This document shows positions 26,373 through 34,260 of a stretch of 64,000 bases of DNA, in pieces. The notes below the pieces were generated by a model. That model had not been told where the DNA came from. It ran no database searches and worked only from the letters and a program-made list of their open reading frames with translations. The position numbers were made by a program, and so were the translations under genes. The number at the start of each line of letters is the position of its first letter. The stretch's first letter is position 1. Source of the stretch: Labilithrix sp. (GTDB lineage Bacteria > Myxococcota_A > Polyangia > Polyangiales > Polyangiaceae); assembly GCA_019637155.1 (NCBI GenBank), contig JAHBWE010000013.1, positions 186,001-250,000 on the forward strand, written 5' to 3'.

Positions 26373-27269
26373 TCAAGCCTTCGTGACGGCGTGGCCGCCG
26401 AACTGGTTGCGGAGCGCGGCAAGGACACGGAGCCCGAAGGGGTTGTCCTTGCGCGAGTCGAAGCGGGCGAAGAGGCTGAGCGCGATCGTGGGGAGCGCGA
26501 CGCCGAGGCGCACCGCCTCGTCGACCGTCCAGCGTCCCTCGCCCGAGTCGTTGACGTAGGCCTTGAGCTTCGAGAGCTCCGGGTCCTCGTTGAACGCGTT
26601 CTCGGCGAGCTCGCACAACCACGAGCGCACCACGCTCCCGCGGTTCCACACCCGCGTGACCTTGCGGAGGTCGAATTTGTAGTCGCACTCCTTGAGGAGC
26701 TCGAAGCCCTCCGCGTACGCCTGCATCATCGCGTACTCGATCCCGTTGTGGACCATCTTCACGTAGTGTCCCGCGCCGGCGGAGCCGAAGTAGGCGAGCC
26801 CGTCCTTCGGCGCGAGCGTCGTCAGCGCCGGGAGCACCGCCTCGTACGCGCTCTCGTCGCCGCCGATCATGAGGCAGTACCCGTTCGCGAGCCCCCACAC
26901 CCCGCCGCTCGTCCCCGCGTCGAGGAAACGGATCTGCTTGTCGGCGAGCTCCTTCGCGCGGCGGACCGAGTCCTTGAAGTTCGAGTTGCCGCCGTCGATG
27001 AGGATGTCGTTCGGCGCGAGGAGCTGCGAGAGCTCGACGATGGTGTCCTCGGTCGGCGCGCCGGCGGGGACCATGATCCACACCGCGCGCGGACCGCTGA
27101 GCTTCGCGACGACCTCGGCGAGCGACCCCGCCGCGACCATCCCTTCCTTCGCGAGCGCGGCGACGACGGCCGGGTCGCGGTCGTAGCCGACGACCTCGTG
27201 TCCACCTTTGACGAGGCGCCGCACCATGTTGCCCCCCATCTTGCCGAGCCCGACGATCGCGATCTGCAT
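26373..27269 (-). CDS. gnd: 6-phosphogluconate dehydrogenase, short NAD-type
   Basis: Oxidative decarboxylation of 6-phosphogluconate to ribulose 5-phosphate. At 298 residues this is the short form, not the 470-residue E. coli type. Features are the Rossmann loop GLGKMGGNM (7-15), Asp30 and Asp32 after the second strand (VVGYDRD), the IDGGNSNFKDS substrate signature, DAGTSGGVWGL and catalytic Lys171 in GHYVKMVHNGIEY. Acidic residues at the end of strand 2 favour NAD+ over NADP+ by family precedent. Start ATG 27269 is chosen because the Rossmann strand begins at once. It heads the operon with zwf, opcA and pgl. Confidence 0.93.
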   Translation of the reverse strand: MQIAIVGLGKMGGNMVRRLVKGGHEVVGYDRDPAVVAALAKEGMVAAGSLAEVVAKLSGPRAVWIMVPAGAPTEDTIVELSQLLAPNDILIDGGNSNFKDSVRRAKELADKQIRFLDAGTSGGVWGLANGYCLMIGGDESAYEAVLPALTTLAPKDGLAYFGSAGAGHYVKMVHNGIEYAMMQAYAEGFELLKECDYKFDLRKVTRVWNRGSVVRSWLCELAENAFNEDPELSKLKAYVNDSGEGRWTVDEAVRLGVALPTIALSLFARFDSRKDNPFGLRVLAALRNQFGGHAVTKA

Positions 27270-27371
27270 GGCGCGGCGAGGATAAACCCGAGTCGTGTCG
27301 CCGCGTACTAGAGAGGAGACGGTGTTGCCATTCGAAACGATCCCAACCCGGACCGTGACCGCGGTGTCATG

Positions 27372-27391
27372 CGTGTCGGGATCACGACACG
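27372..27391. promoter_or_regulatory. Inverted repeat in the gnd / small-gene divergent region
   Basis: CGTGTCG and CGACACG form perfect 7-bp arms with a 6-nt spacer, 102 nt upstream of gnd and 67 nt upstream of the gene at 27459. The position suits a repressor site for either gene. No regulator gene is adjacent. Confidence 0.35.
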
Positions 27392-27423
27392 TGTGCACAG
27401 AATTTCGCGGACTTTACGAGGCC

Positions 27424-27451
27424 TTGCGCTGAAGAGTCAGGTGCTTAGGTT
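27424..27451 (+). promoter_or_regulatory. Putative promoter, leaderless start
   Basis: TTGCGC, 16-nt spacer, TAGGTT, then only 7 nt to the ATG at 27459. The arrangement puts the transcription start at or next to the start codon. Confidence 0.45.
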
Positions 27452-27458
27452 CTCCGTC

Positions 27459-27725
27459 ATGCAAAACGACGCCCACAGCACAGAGGTCTCTGGCCGTCTG
27501 CTCGGCATCGTGCGCGTGGTCGTCGGCGGCCACGTCTGCGATCTCGCCGTGCAGTCGGTGCCGTTCGACTCCGACGGCCAGCGCGCCGCGGGAGGTTTCT
27601 TCGTCCAAGGCGATCAGCTCGGCATTCTCGTCGACGACGCCGCCACCGCCGCGCAGGTCCAGGCTCAAATCGAGGCCGGGACCGCCGAGGCCGTCCGCCA
27701 CCTCTCGAGGAAGTACCTCAACTGA
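27459..27725 (+). CDS. Small protein of unknown function
   Basis: An 88-residue soluble protein. It begins with a hydrophilic stretch, then a compact alpha/beta-looking domain (GRLLGIVRVVVGGHVCDLAV, GGFFVQGDQLGILVDD) and a C-terminal amphipathic helix (AAQVQAQIEAGTAEAVRHLSRKYL). ATG 27459 is preferred over upstream starts because a promoter-like pair with TAGGTT lies 7 nt before it. I do not recognise the family. It is divergent from the pentose-phosphate operon, but no functional tie is visible. Confidence 0.6.
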   Translation: MQNDAHSTEVSGRLLGIVRVVVGGHVCDLAVQSVPFDSDGQRAAGGFFVQGDQLGILVDDAATAAQVQAQIEAGTAEAVRHLSRKYLN

Positions 27726-27909
27726 ACTTCGGTCGGGCTGAGCCGTTAACCCCCTCAGCTCACACAGAATCATTGCGTCAGCGACGCGCATCGAGCTCGT
27801 CGCATCGGAACAAACCGGACAGCTCGGACGTCTCGTCGCTGAGTGGAGACTCTTCTCCGCTCGCCGGGGGGACGTGTGCGCGGTCCCACATCGAGGAGAG
27901 CAGTCAGTC

Positions 27910-28245
27910 ATGAATTTCGAGCCCAACGAGACGAACAACCCCCCGACCGAAACCAAGACCGAGGAGACCAAGGCGACCGAGGCCGCCCCGGTGAAGGTCC
28001 GCCGTCCGCGAGGCTTCGCGGCGATGGACCGTTCGAAGGTGAGCGAGATCGCGAGCAAGGGCGGCAAGGCCGCGCACGCCGCGGGCACCGCGCACCAGTT
28101 CACGAGCGAGGAAGCTCGCGCGGCCGGCAAGAAGGGCGGAGTCGCTCCGCACGTCCGCCGTGGTCGTGGCCCGCGCCAGTCGGCGACGGTCCCGACCGCG
28201 ACGCCCGCGCCCGCCGGCGCGAAGGAGGAGGCGAAGTCTGCGTGA
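27910..28245 (+). CDS. KGG-repeat (stress-induced) protein
   Basis: A 111-residue hydrophilic protein with two copies of the KGG motif of bacterial stress-induced acidophilic repeats: KVSEIASKGGKAAHAAG and SEEARAAGKKGGVAPH. The N-terminus is acidic and Thr/Glu-rich, the C-terminus Ala/Pro-rich; it has no hydrophobic segment and is probably intrinsically disordered. Related proteins (GsiB, Con-10, YciG) accumulate in stationary phase or under desiccation or general stress. ATG 27910 gives the acidic start. A 184-nt upstream gap presumably holds its promoter. The role as a stress protein is inferred from the family. Confidence 0.78.
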   Translation: MNFEPNETNNPPTETKTEETKATEAAPVKVRRPRGFAAMDRSKVSEIASKGGKAAHAAGTAHQFTSEEARAAGKKGGVAPHVRRGRGPRQSATVPTATPAPAGAKEEAKSA

Positions 28246-28362
28246 CGGCCACAGGCCGCACCGCAGCACCGAGCTCTCCTCGTTCCGACGACGGTCGGCG
28301 AGGTCCACCCGGGCCTCGCCGATCGTTGACCTTTGCTCGAAGAGGGCGCAGAACGAACGCGC

Positions 28363-28692
28363 GTGAGCCTTCCGCCCGTCCGCGTTCCACATCCGCACGT
28401 CGAGGTGCGGGACGACCTGTTGGGGGGGAGCCCCGTCGTCCGCGGTACGCGCGTCCCGGTCCGCCGTTTGTGGGCGTGGCACCGGAAGGGCGTCTCGGTC
28501 GAGACGCTGGTGAAGCGCTACCCGTCGCTCGGCTGGGCCAAGGTCCTCGGCGGCCTCGCGTTCGCGTACGACAACGAAGAGCTGGTCGAAGCCGACCTCG
28601 ACCGCGAGCGCGCGCTCCTCGAGTCCGAGCCCGAAAAAGTCCCCGGCCGCATGGACCAGACGACCCTCCCGTTCGGTGGTGCGAAGAAGTAG
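28363..28692 (+). CDS. DUF433 protein (orphan antitoxin-like)
   Basis: A 109-residue protein with the DUF433 core LLGGSPVVRGTRVPVRRLWAWHRKGVSVETLVKRYPSLGWAKVLGGLAFAYDNEELVEADLDRER, seen here between about residues 17 and 82 and containing the GxxVxxGTRVPV signature and a winged-helix-like segment. Family members often act as antitoxins paired with DUF5615 PIN-like toxins. No such partner gene is adjacent. The start GTG 28363 is taken; TTG 28333 would add ten residues. A C-terminal tail rich in Glu and Pro follows. Confidence 0.78.
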   Translation: MSLPPVRVPHPHVEVRDDLLGGSPVVRGTRVPVRRLWAWHRKGVSVETLVKRYPSLGWAKVLGGLAFAYDNEELVEADLDRERALLESEPEKVPGRMDQTTLPFGGAKK

Positions 28693-28755
28693 GACACGCG
28701 GCGCGAGCAGGCACGCGTAGAACTTTTCGCCGCCGAAGGCGTCCCATGTCCGATC

Positions 28756-29235
28756 ATGGGAGCCGCCGAGCGCGCAATGACCGAGAACGATGGGGGCGCG
28801 TCCGCGCTGTCGAGAGAGCACGTGGCCCTGATGGGCAAGGTGGCGATGGCGCTCGTCGGCGACGCCGCGAGGGTCGCCGACGTGCTCGAGGAGGTCGCGC
28901 GCGAAGCCGCGCGCAGCGACGCGCCGCCGAAGGCCGCGAAGGCGTGGCTGCTCGGTCTCGTGCGCGCCGCCTGCGCGAAGCAGCAGTCGAGGCTGCCGCT
29001 CAAGACGCGCGGGTTCGAGTCGGCGCCGACGACGGAGCGCGTCGGCGGGGCGGCGGCGTCGGCGCGGAGCGCGCTCGCGGCGCTGCGGCCGACCGAGCGC
29101 GAGGCGGTGGTGCTGTCGATCGTGGGCGGGCTCGGGGTCGAGGAGATCGCGACCGCGTGCAGCATCGACGTCGCGACGGCGAAGACGCGCCTCGAGCGCG
29201 GGCTCCAGCAACTGACGGAAGGAGGCGCACGATGA
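28756..29235 (+). CDS. RNA polymerase ECF-like sigma factor
   Basis: A 159-residue sigma-70-family protein. Region 2 at the N-terminus is degenerate (SREHVALMGKVAMALVGDAARVADVLEEVARE), but region 4 is clear: LRPTEREAVVLSIVGGLGVEEIATACSIDVATAKTRLERGL, the helix-turn-helix that binds -35 sequences. Start ATG 28756; ATG 28777 is an alternative. The stop codon overlaps the start of the next gene as ATGA. That gene encodes a large protein with an anti-sigma zinc-binding N-terminus, which marks this pair as a sigma/anti-sigma module. Loss of region 2 definition suggests a divergent ECF group. Confidence 0.82.
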   Translation: MGAAERAMTENDGGASALSREHVALMGKVAMALVGDAARVADVLEEVAREAARSDAPPKAAKAWLLGLVRAACAKQQSRLPLKTRGFESAPTTERVGGAAASARSALAALRPTEREAVVLSIVGGLGVEEIATACSIDVATAKTRLERGLQQLTEGGAR

Positions 29236-32200
29236 GCGCTGCGGTTTGTGGTCGGGCGCGGGCGGACATCGTCGGGATCCTCGAGGGCGACGAGGCGCTC
29301 CGCGATCACGTCGCGCAGTGCGACGACTGTCGCGACGCGGTCCACACGATCGAGCAGGTCACGGCGAAGGTCGCCCCCGCGGGCGACGACTTCGTCGTGA
29401 GCGACGTGCTCGCCGATCGCCTCGCCGAGATCGCGGCCGAGGCCGAGCGCGTGAGCGTCACGCGCGTGCGCACGGAGGTGCCGGTCACGCCGAAGAGCGC
29501 GCCGGCCGCGAGCGCGAAGAGCCGCCCGAGCCGCCGCTCGATCTGGCTCCTCGTCGCGGCGTGCTTGAGCGTCTCCGCGAGCGCGGTGATCGGCTTCTCG
29601 CTCGCCGATCGCCAGCGCTCGCCCGCGATGGCGGCGACGCGCGCGTGGCACGGCAAGGTCGCGAAGATCGCGCGCGCCGGCGCGGACGCGGCGGCCGAGC
29701 CGGGCATCTTCGTCGTCGACGGCAAGGACAAGAGGCCGCTCCTCGAAGGCGCCGAGGTGAAGGCCGGCATGCACGTCGCGACCGACGGCAAGACGCGCGC
29801 GCGCATCTGGCTCGAGGACGGGACGACGGTGGTGCTCGATCGCGCGACCGACGTGACGGTCGGGAGCGAGCCGCGCACGCTGACCTTGCACGACGGCGCG
29901 CTCCTCGCCGACGTCGCCCACATCGCGGGCGCGGCGCCGGCGAGGGTCCAGACGCCGAACGGCGAGGTCCGCGTCCTCGGGACGAAGCTCTCGCTCACCG
30001 CGACGCCGGAGCGGACCAACGTCGAGGTGCTCCGCGGCGAGGTCGAGGTCGCGGCCGGCGGCGAGGCGAAGCGGGTGGCGGCGGGGCAGGAGGGCGTCGT
30101 CGGCAAGGACGGGAAGGTCGACGTCGCGCCGGCGAACGACCTCGCGCAGCGCGCGGCGTTCGGCGAGCAGCTCATCGCGACGCACAACGAGGACACCGAG
30201 GCGCCGGCGAGCGGCCTCGGCGAGCTCCGCGCGAAGCAGCCCGGCAAGAACGACGAGAAGGACCACGCCGTCCGGCTCGCGCGGCACGCGGTGAAGGTCC
30301 GCATCGCGGGCAACGTCGCGCGCACGGAGATCGACGAGACGTTCGCGAACGACACCGACGCCGTGCTCGAGGGCATCTACCGCTTCCCGCTCCCGCCGGG
30401 CGCGCTCATCGAGCGGCTCGCGCTCGAGGTCGACGGGAAGCTCATCGACGGCGAGTTCGTCGACAAGGCGAAGAGCGCCGCGATCTGGCGCGGCGCGATC
30501 CAGAACGCGGCGCCGAAGGCCCCGAAGCCGAAGGAGCAGATCATCTGGGTCCCCGGCCCGTGGCACGACCCCGCGCTCCTCGAGTGGCAGCGCGGCGGCC
30601 GCTTCGAGCTCCGCATCTTCCCGATCCCGAAGAAGGGCGCGCGGCGCGTCGTCATCGCGTACACGGAGACGATCGAGCCGGTCTCGGGCGTCCGCCGCTA
30701 CGTCTATCCGCTGCCGCAGGGCGCCTCGAGCAAGATCACGATCGACGACTTCAGCGTCGACGCGCAGGTCGTCGGCCACGACGCGGCGACGCCGGTGCGC
30801 GCGCGCGGCTACGAGCTCGAGAAGAAGAGCGAGGGCGGGATCGATCGCCTCGCGACGTCGATGCAGGGCTTCGTCCCGTCGGGCGATCTCGCGATCGAAT
30901 ACGCGATGAACGACAAGGCGACCGACGTCACGGCGTGGGGCTACCGCGCCGACGCGCCGCCGCCGGATCCGAAGAAGCCGGATCCGATCGGGTCCGATCC
31001 GTTCGTCGCGATCGCGCTGCGGCCCAAGCTCCCGAAGTGGTCCGAGAGCAAGCCGCGCGATCAGGTCATCGTCGTCGACGCCGGCCGCACGATGTACGGC
31101 GAGCGCTTCGCGCGCGCGAAGCGGCTCGCGGTGCAGATGACGCAGGAGATGGACCGCCGCGATCGCGTCACCGTCATCGCGTGCGACGTCGGCTGCAGGG
31201 CGCTGCCGGGCGGCTTCGTCGCGCCGGGCGCGCCGAGCGCGCACGACGTCGACGCGTTCCTGACGAGCGTGACGCCCGACGGCGCGAGCGATCTCGTCGG
31301 CGCGGTGCGGGCCGCCGCGAAGCTGGGCGGGCGCGACTCCGCGCGCGATCTCCGCGTCGCGTTGCTCTCCGACGGCGTCGCGACGGCGGGTTATCGCTCG
31401 CCGGCGCGGGTCGCGAGCGAGGTCGGCGACGCGCTCGGCGATCCGCGCGCGCTCGTCGTCACGGTGCCGATCGGCGCCGACGCCGACACCGGGCTCCTCG
31501 GCGATCTCGCGCGCGGCGGCGGCGGCGTGGTCGTGCCGTACCAGCCCGGCCAGAGGCTCGAGGCGTCGGCGCTCGAGGTCCTCAACGCGACCTACGGCAC
31601 CACGCTCCGCGACGTCGAGGTCGTGCTCCCGGACGGGCTCCGCGAGATGGCGCCGGCGACGGTCGCGCCGATGCGCGCGGGCTCGGAGACGATCGTCACC
31701 GCGCGTATGAGCGGCGACGCGGTGAAGGGCGACATCGTCCTCCGCGGCAAGGTCGGCGGCGATCCGTTCGAGGCGAAGTACCCGATCGAGGTCCGCGCGA
31801 GCGACGACGCGGGCAACGCGTTCGTGCCGCGTCTCTTCGCGGCGGCGCGGATCGCCGATCGCGAGCGCACGCCGGGCGCGAACCAGGCCGAGATCGTCGC
31901 GCTCTCGCATCGCTTCGCGGTGCCGGCGCGCCAGACCTCGCTCATCGTCCTCGAGAGCGACAAGATGTTCGAGGCGTTCGGGATCGATCGCACCGAGCAC
32001 GGCCCGCGCTGGACGGGCGAGACGGTCGCGCAGGGCACCACCGTCGCCGCGATCCCGCGCGCGATCGCGGGCGGCGACGATTCGGACGGGCTCGCGAGCG
32101 CGTTCTCCGACGAGGACGGGGAGGAGAAGTCGAAGGCCGACAAGGGCCTCGGCCTCGGCAGCCTCGGCGCCGGGAGCGGAGGCGGCGGCTTCGGTCGCGC

Positions 32201-33587
32201 GGAAGCAGCTCCGCCCGCGCCCGCGCCGGCCGCCGCTCCGACGCTCTCGCAAGAGCAGAAGGCGGGGCCGGCGAAGCGGCGGCCGGCCGCCGACCTGGTG
32301 GATCCGTTCAGCGACGCGACCGCGTCGCGGCGCTGGCGCGGCGATCGCGGCGGGCAGTTCATGAAGAAGGTGTTCGTGCGCCGCGCGACGCTCACCGCCG
32401 ACGCGACGCCGGCGGTCTCCGCGGAGAAGGTCGCCGCCGCGCGCGCGGCCGTCGCCGCCGCGCCGGACGAGCGATCGAAGCACAAGGACCTCGCGAAGCT
32501 GCTCGCGCTCTCGGGTCAGCTCGACGAGCTGGAGGAGACCCTCGCGAAGTGGTCCGAGCGCGACCCGCTCGACTTCGACGTCATCGTCGGCCGCGCGGAG
32601 ATCGCCGCGCGCCGCGGCAACCGCGACACCGCGCTCCGCATCATGGGCGGCGCGCTCGCGGCGAACGCGCTCTCGAACGCGGACGCGTACACGATGGCGC
32701 AGACGGTGGCGCGCTCGTTCGAGCGGATGGGACGACCGGAGGGCTGCGCCTTCCACATCGCGGCGGCGGAGATGAAGCCGGCCGATCCCGAGGCGCTCGG
32801 GTGGGCGATCAGCTGCGAGCGCGCGGAGGGCCGTTCGGCCTCGGCCGAGCGCTGGCTCGTCGGGCTCAAGGACGCGCAGCGCACCGCGGTCACGAACATG
32901 CTCGCCACGCTCGAGCAGAAGCGGACCGAGAGCGCGCGCGGCGACATCGTCGTGAACGCGACCTGGAGCGGCGGCGTCGATCTCGATCTCGCGATCGTCG
33001 ATCCGTCGGGTCGTCGCTGCGCGGCGGTCACGCGGCTGAAGGGCGCGCGCGTCGAAGGCGCGACCGCGCGCGATCGCGAGACGCTCGCGATGACGTCGAG
33101 CGACGGCGGCTCGTTCGCGGTCGAGGTCGTCCGCGCGAACGCGGCAGAGACGACGCCGGTCAGCGGCAACGTGACGATCAAGGCCTTCGGGCAGACGCGC
33201 ACGGTGCCGTTCACGCTCACCGGCGCGCGGGCGCAGGTCGGCCGCGTCGACGTGCGGTGGGAGCAGGAGCTCGTGCCCGTCACGAACCCGGACGAGATCG
33301 CGAACGCGAACGTGCAGGTCGGCGGGGCGCAGTTCGATCGCGCCGCCGCCAACGCGTCGCTCAGCGCGGTCTCGCTGCGTCACTGCAGCGCGAGCGGGCA
33401 GGTCGGCACCGGCCACGCGACGATCACGTTCTCGCCGACCGGCGGCGTCTCGCAGGTCGTCGTCGACGATCCGACCTTCAGCGGCACCCCGGCCGGCCGC
33501 TGCGTTCAGACGTCGTTCTTCAACGCCCGCGTCCCCGCCTTCACCGGCGCCCCCGTCCGCGTCGGCAAGAGCTTCTCGCTTCAGTGA
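29232..33587 (+). CDS. Giant anti-sigma/FecR/VIT/vWA/AgmX-type transmembrane protein
   Basis: A 1451-residue single-span protein. It has a cytoplasmic zinc-binding anti-sigma motif, HxxxCxxC (His26, Cys30, Cys33), then one membrane helix (about 104-124). A FecR-like domain follows (about 165-300, LLEGAEVKAGMHVATDGKTRARIWLEDGT then VLGTKLSLTA). A VIT domain spans about 345-480 (GIYRFPLPPGALIERL) and a von Willebrand A-like domain starts at about 609. Its DxSxS metal site is altered to DAGRT (Asp616). TPR-like helices follow, then a DUF2135-like section (WSGGVDLDLAIVDPSGRRC) and an AgmX/PglI-like C-terminal domain with FSPTGGVSQVVVDD, FSGTPAGRC and NARVPAFTG. It is coupled to the sigma factor by a 4-nt overlap. 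This is a plausible signal-receiving anti-sigma factor with an exposed adhesive half; ligand unknown. Confidence 0.85.
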   Translation: MSAAVCGRARADIVGILEGDEALRDHVAQCDDCRDAVHTIEQVTAKVAPAGDDFVVSDVLADRLAEIAAEAERVSVTRVRTEVPVTPKSAPAASAKSRPSRRSIWLLVAACLSVSASAVIGFSLADRQRSPAMAATRAWHGKVAKIARAGADAAAEPGIFVVDGKDKRPLLEGAEVKAGMHVATDGKTRARIWLEDGTTVVLDRATDVTVGSEPRTLTLHDGALLADVAHIAGAAPARVQTPNGEVRVLGTKLSLTATPERTNVEVLRGEVEVAAGGEAKRVAAGQEGVVGKDGKVDVAPANDLAQRAAFGEQLIATHNEDTEAPASGLGELRAKQPGKNDEKDHAVRLARHAVKVRIAGNVARTEIDETFANDTDAVLEGIYRFPLPPGALIERLALEVDGKLIDGEFVDKAKSAAIWRGAIQNAAPKAPKPKEQIIWVPGPWHDPALLEWQRGGRFELRIFPIPKKGARRVVIAYTETIEPVSGVRRYVYPLPQGASSKITIDDFSVDAQVVGHDAATPVRARGYELEKKSEGGIDRLATSMQGFVPSGDLAIEYAMNDKATDVTAWGYRADAPPPDPKKPDPIGSDPFVAIALRPKLPKWSESKPRDQVIVVDAGRTMYGERFARAKRLAVQMTQEMDRRDRVTVIACDVGCRALPGGFVAPGAPSAHDVDAFLTSVTPDGASDLVGAVRAAAKLGGRDSARDLRVALLSDGVATAGYRSPARVASEVGDALGDPRALVVTVPIGADADTGLLGDLARGGGGVVVPYQPGQRLEASALEVLNATYGTTLRDVEVVLPDGLREMAPATVAPMRAGSETIVTARMSGDAVKGDIVLRGKVGGDPFEAKYPIEVRASDDAGNAFVPRLFAAARIADRERTPGANQAEIVALSHRFAVPARQTSLIVLESDKMFEAFGIDRTEHGPRWTGETVAQGTTVAAIPRAIAGGDDSDGLASAFSDEDGEEKSKADKGLGLGSLGAGSGGGGFGRAEAAPPAPAPAAAPTLSQEQKAGPAKRRPAADLVDPFSDATASRRWRGDRGGQFMKKVFVRRATLTADATPAVSAEKVAAARAAVAAAPDERSKHKDLAKLLALSGQLDELEETLAKWSERDPLDFDVIVGRAEIAARRGNRDTALRIMGGALAANALSNADAYTMAQTVARSFERMGRPEGCAFHIAAAEMKPADPEALGWAISCERAEGRSASAERWLVGLKDAQRTAVTNMLATLEQKRTESARGDIVVNATWSGGVDLDLAIVDPSGRRCAAVTRLKGARVEGATARDRETLAMTSSDGGSFAVEVVRANAAETTPVSGNVTIKAFGQTRTVPFTLTGARAQVGRVDVRWEQELVPVTNPDEIANANVQVGGAQFDRAAANASLSAVSLRHCSASGQVGTGHATITFSPTGGVSQVVVDDPTFSGTPAGRCVQTSFFNARVPAFTGAPVRVGKSFSLQ

Positions 33588-33610
33588 CGAGGGGCTCGCG
33601 CCCCGGGTTC

Positions 33611-34036
33611 TCAGCTGGCTTCGAGGATCTTGACCAGGCTCTCGAGGGCGTCGAGGACGCGGGCGCGTTCGCCGCGCGGGACCTTGTCGAGGAGCGCGCC
33701 GAACGCGGCGCCGGCGCCGCTGCTCACGGTCTGGGCGGAGCGGCGGCCGCGGGGCGTCAGGCGCACGTCGGTCTGACGGCCGTCGTCGGAGCCCTTCTGG
33801 CGCGCGATGAGGCCGGCGCGCTCGAGCCCCGAGAGGTTGCGGCTCGCGGTCGAAGGGTCGATGCCGAGCAGCGTCGCGAGCGTCGACGTCGAGAGGGCGC
33901 CACGCTCGGCGATGAGCTGCAGCGTCTCCGCCTGCTGCGGAGTCACGTCCCCACTGCGCGCCCGCTCCCGCGCGATGCGTCCGAGACCACGAGCAATGGC
34001 AAGGAGGGCACGTGCAAACCTGTCCTGGTCGGCCAT
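33611..34036 (-). CDS. MarR-family transcriptional regulator
   Basis: A 141-residue winged-helix regulator. The recognition region is LIAERGALSTSTLATLLGIDPSTASRNLSGLERAGLIARQKGSDDGRQTDVRLTPRGRR, with the wing DDGRQ(T)DVRLT as in MarR, and flanking helices for dimerisation. MarR proteins repress their own and adjacent genes and are released by small aromatic ligands. It ends 24 nt from the giant anti-sigma gene and is divergent from the fatty-acid hydroxylase gene; an inverted repeat at 34077-34094 lies between them. No effector is visible in the sequence. Confidence 0.9.
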   Translation of the reverse strand: MADQDRFARALLAIARGLGRIARERARSGDVTPQQAETLQLIAERGALSTSTLATLLGIDPSTASRNLSGLERAGLIARQKGSDDGRQTDVRLTPRGRRSAQTVSSGAGAAFGALLDKVPRGERARVLDALESLVKILEAS

Positions 34037-34076
34037 GGAGGACCCTGTACTCTACAAGTCTTCGTCTCGCGTCAAG

Positions 34077-34094
34077 GGTCGAGTTGCCTCGACC
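34077..34094. promoter_or_regulatory. Inverted repeat between marR-like gene and hydroxylase
   Basis: Perfect 7-bp arms GGTCGAG and CTCGACC with a TTGC spacer, 41 nt upstream of the MarR-type start. Position and symmetry fit an autoregulatory MarR operator. It could instead be part of a short terminator-like hairpin. Confidence 0.4.
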
Positions 34095-34260
34095 GGACAA
34101 GAGCCCGGATCTGCCGAACAAAGGGGCGTCATTTTCTGACGTGCACGATCGTTCGCCGCGCAGGACCGTTCGCGCCGCGCGGCGCGCGCGGAGCCGCGCT
34201 GGCGTGCATCGTCTTTCGTGATCTCGGCATCATAAGAAAGCTCGCCCCTCGGCGCGGTGC

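Noticed and set aside
28518-34121. Very long open frame (about 1870 codons) on the minus strand opposite the anti-sigma receptor
   Set aside because: It is an Arg/Asp/His-rich mirror frame typical of high-GC coding DNA; the plus-strand frame has recognisable domains and coupled starts.
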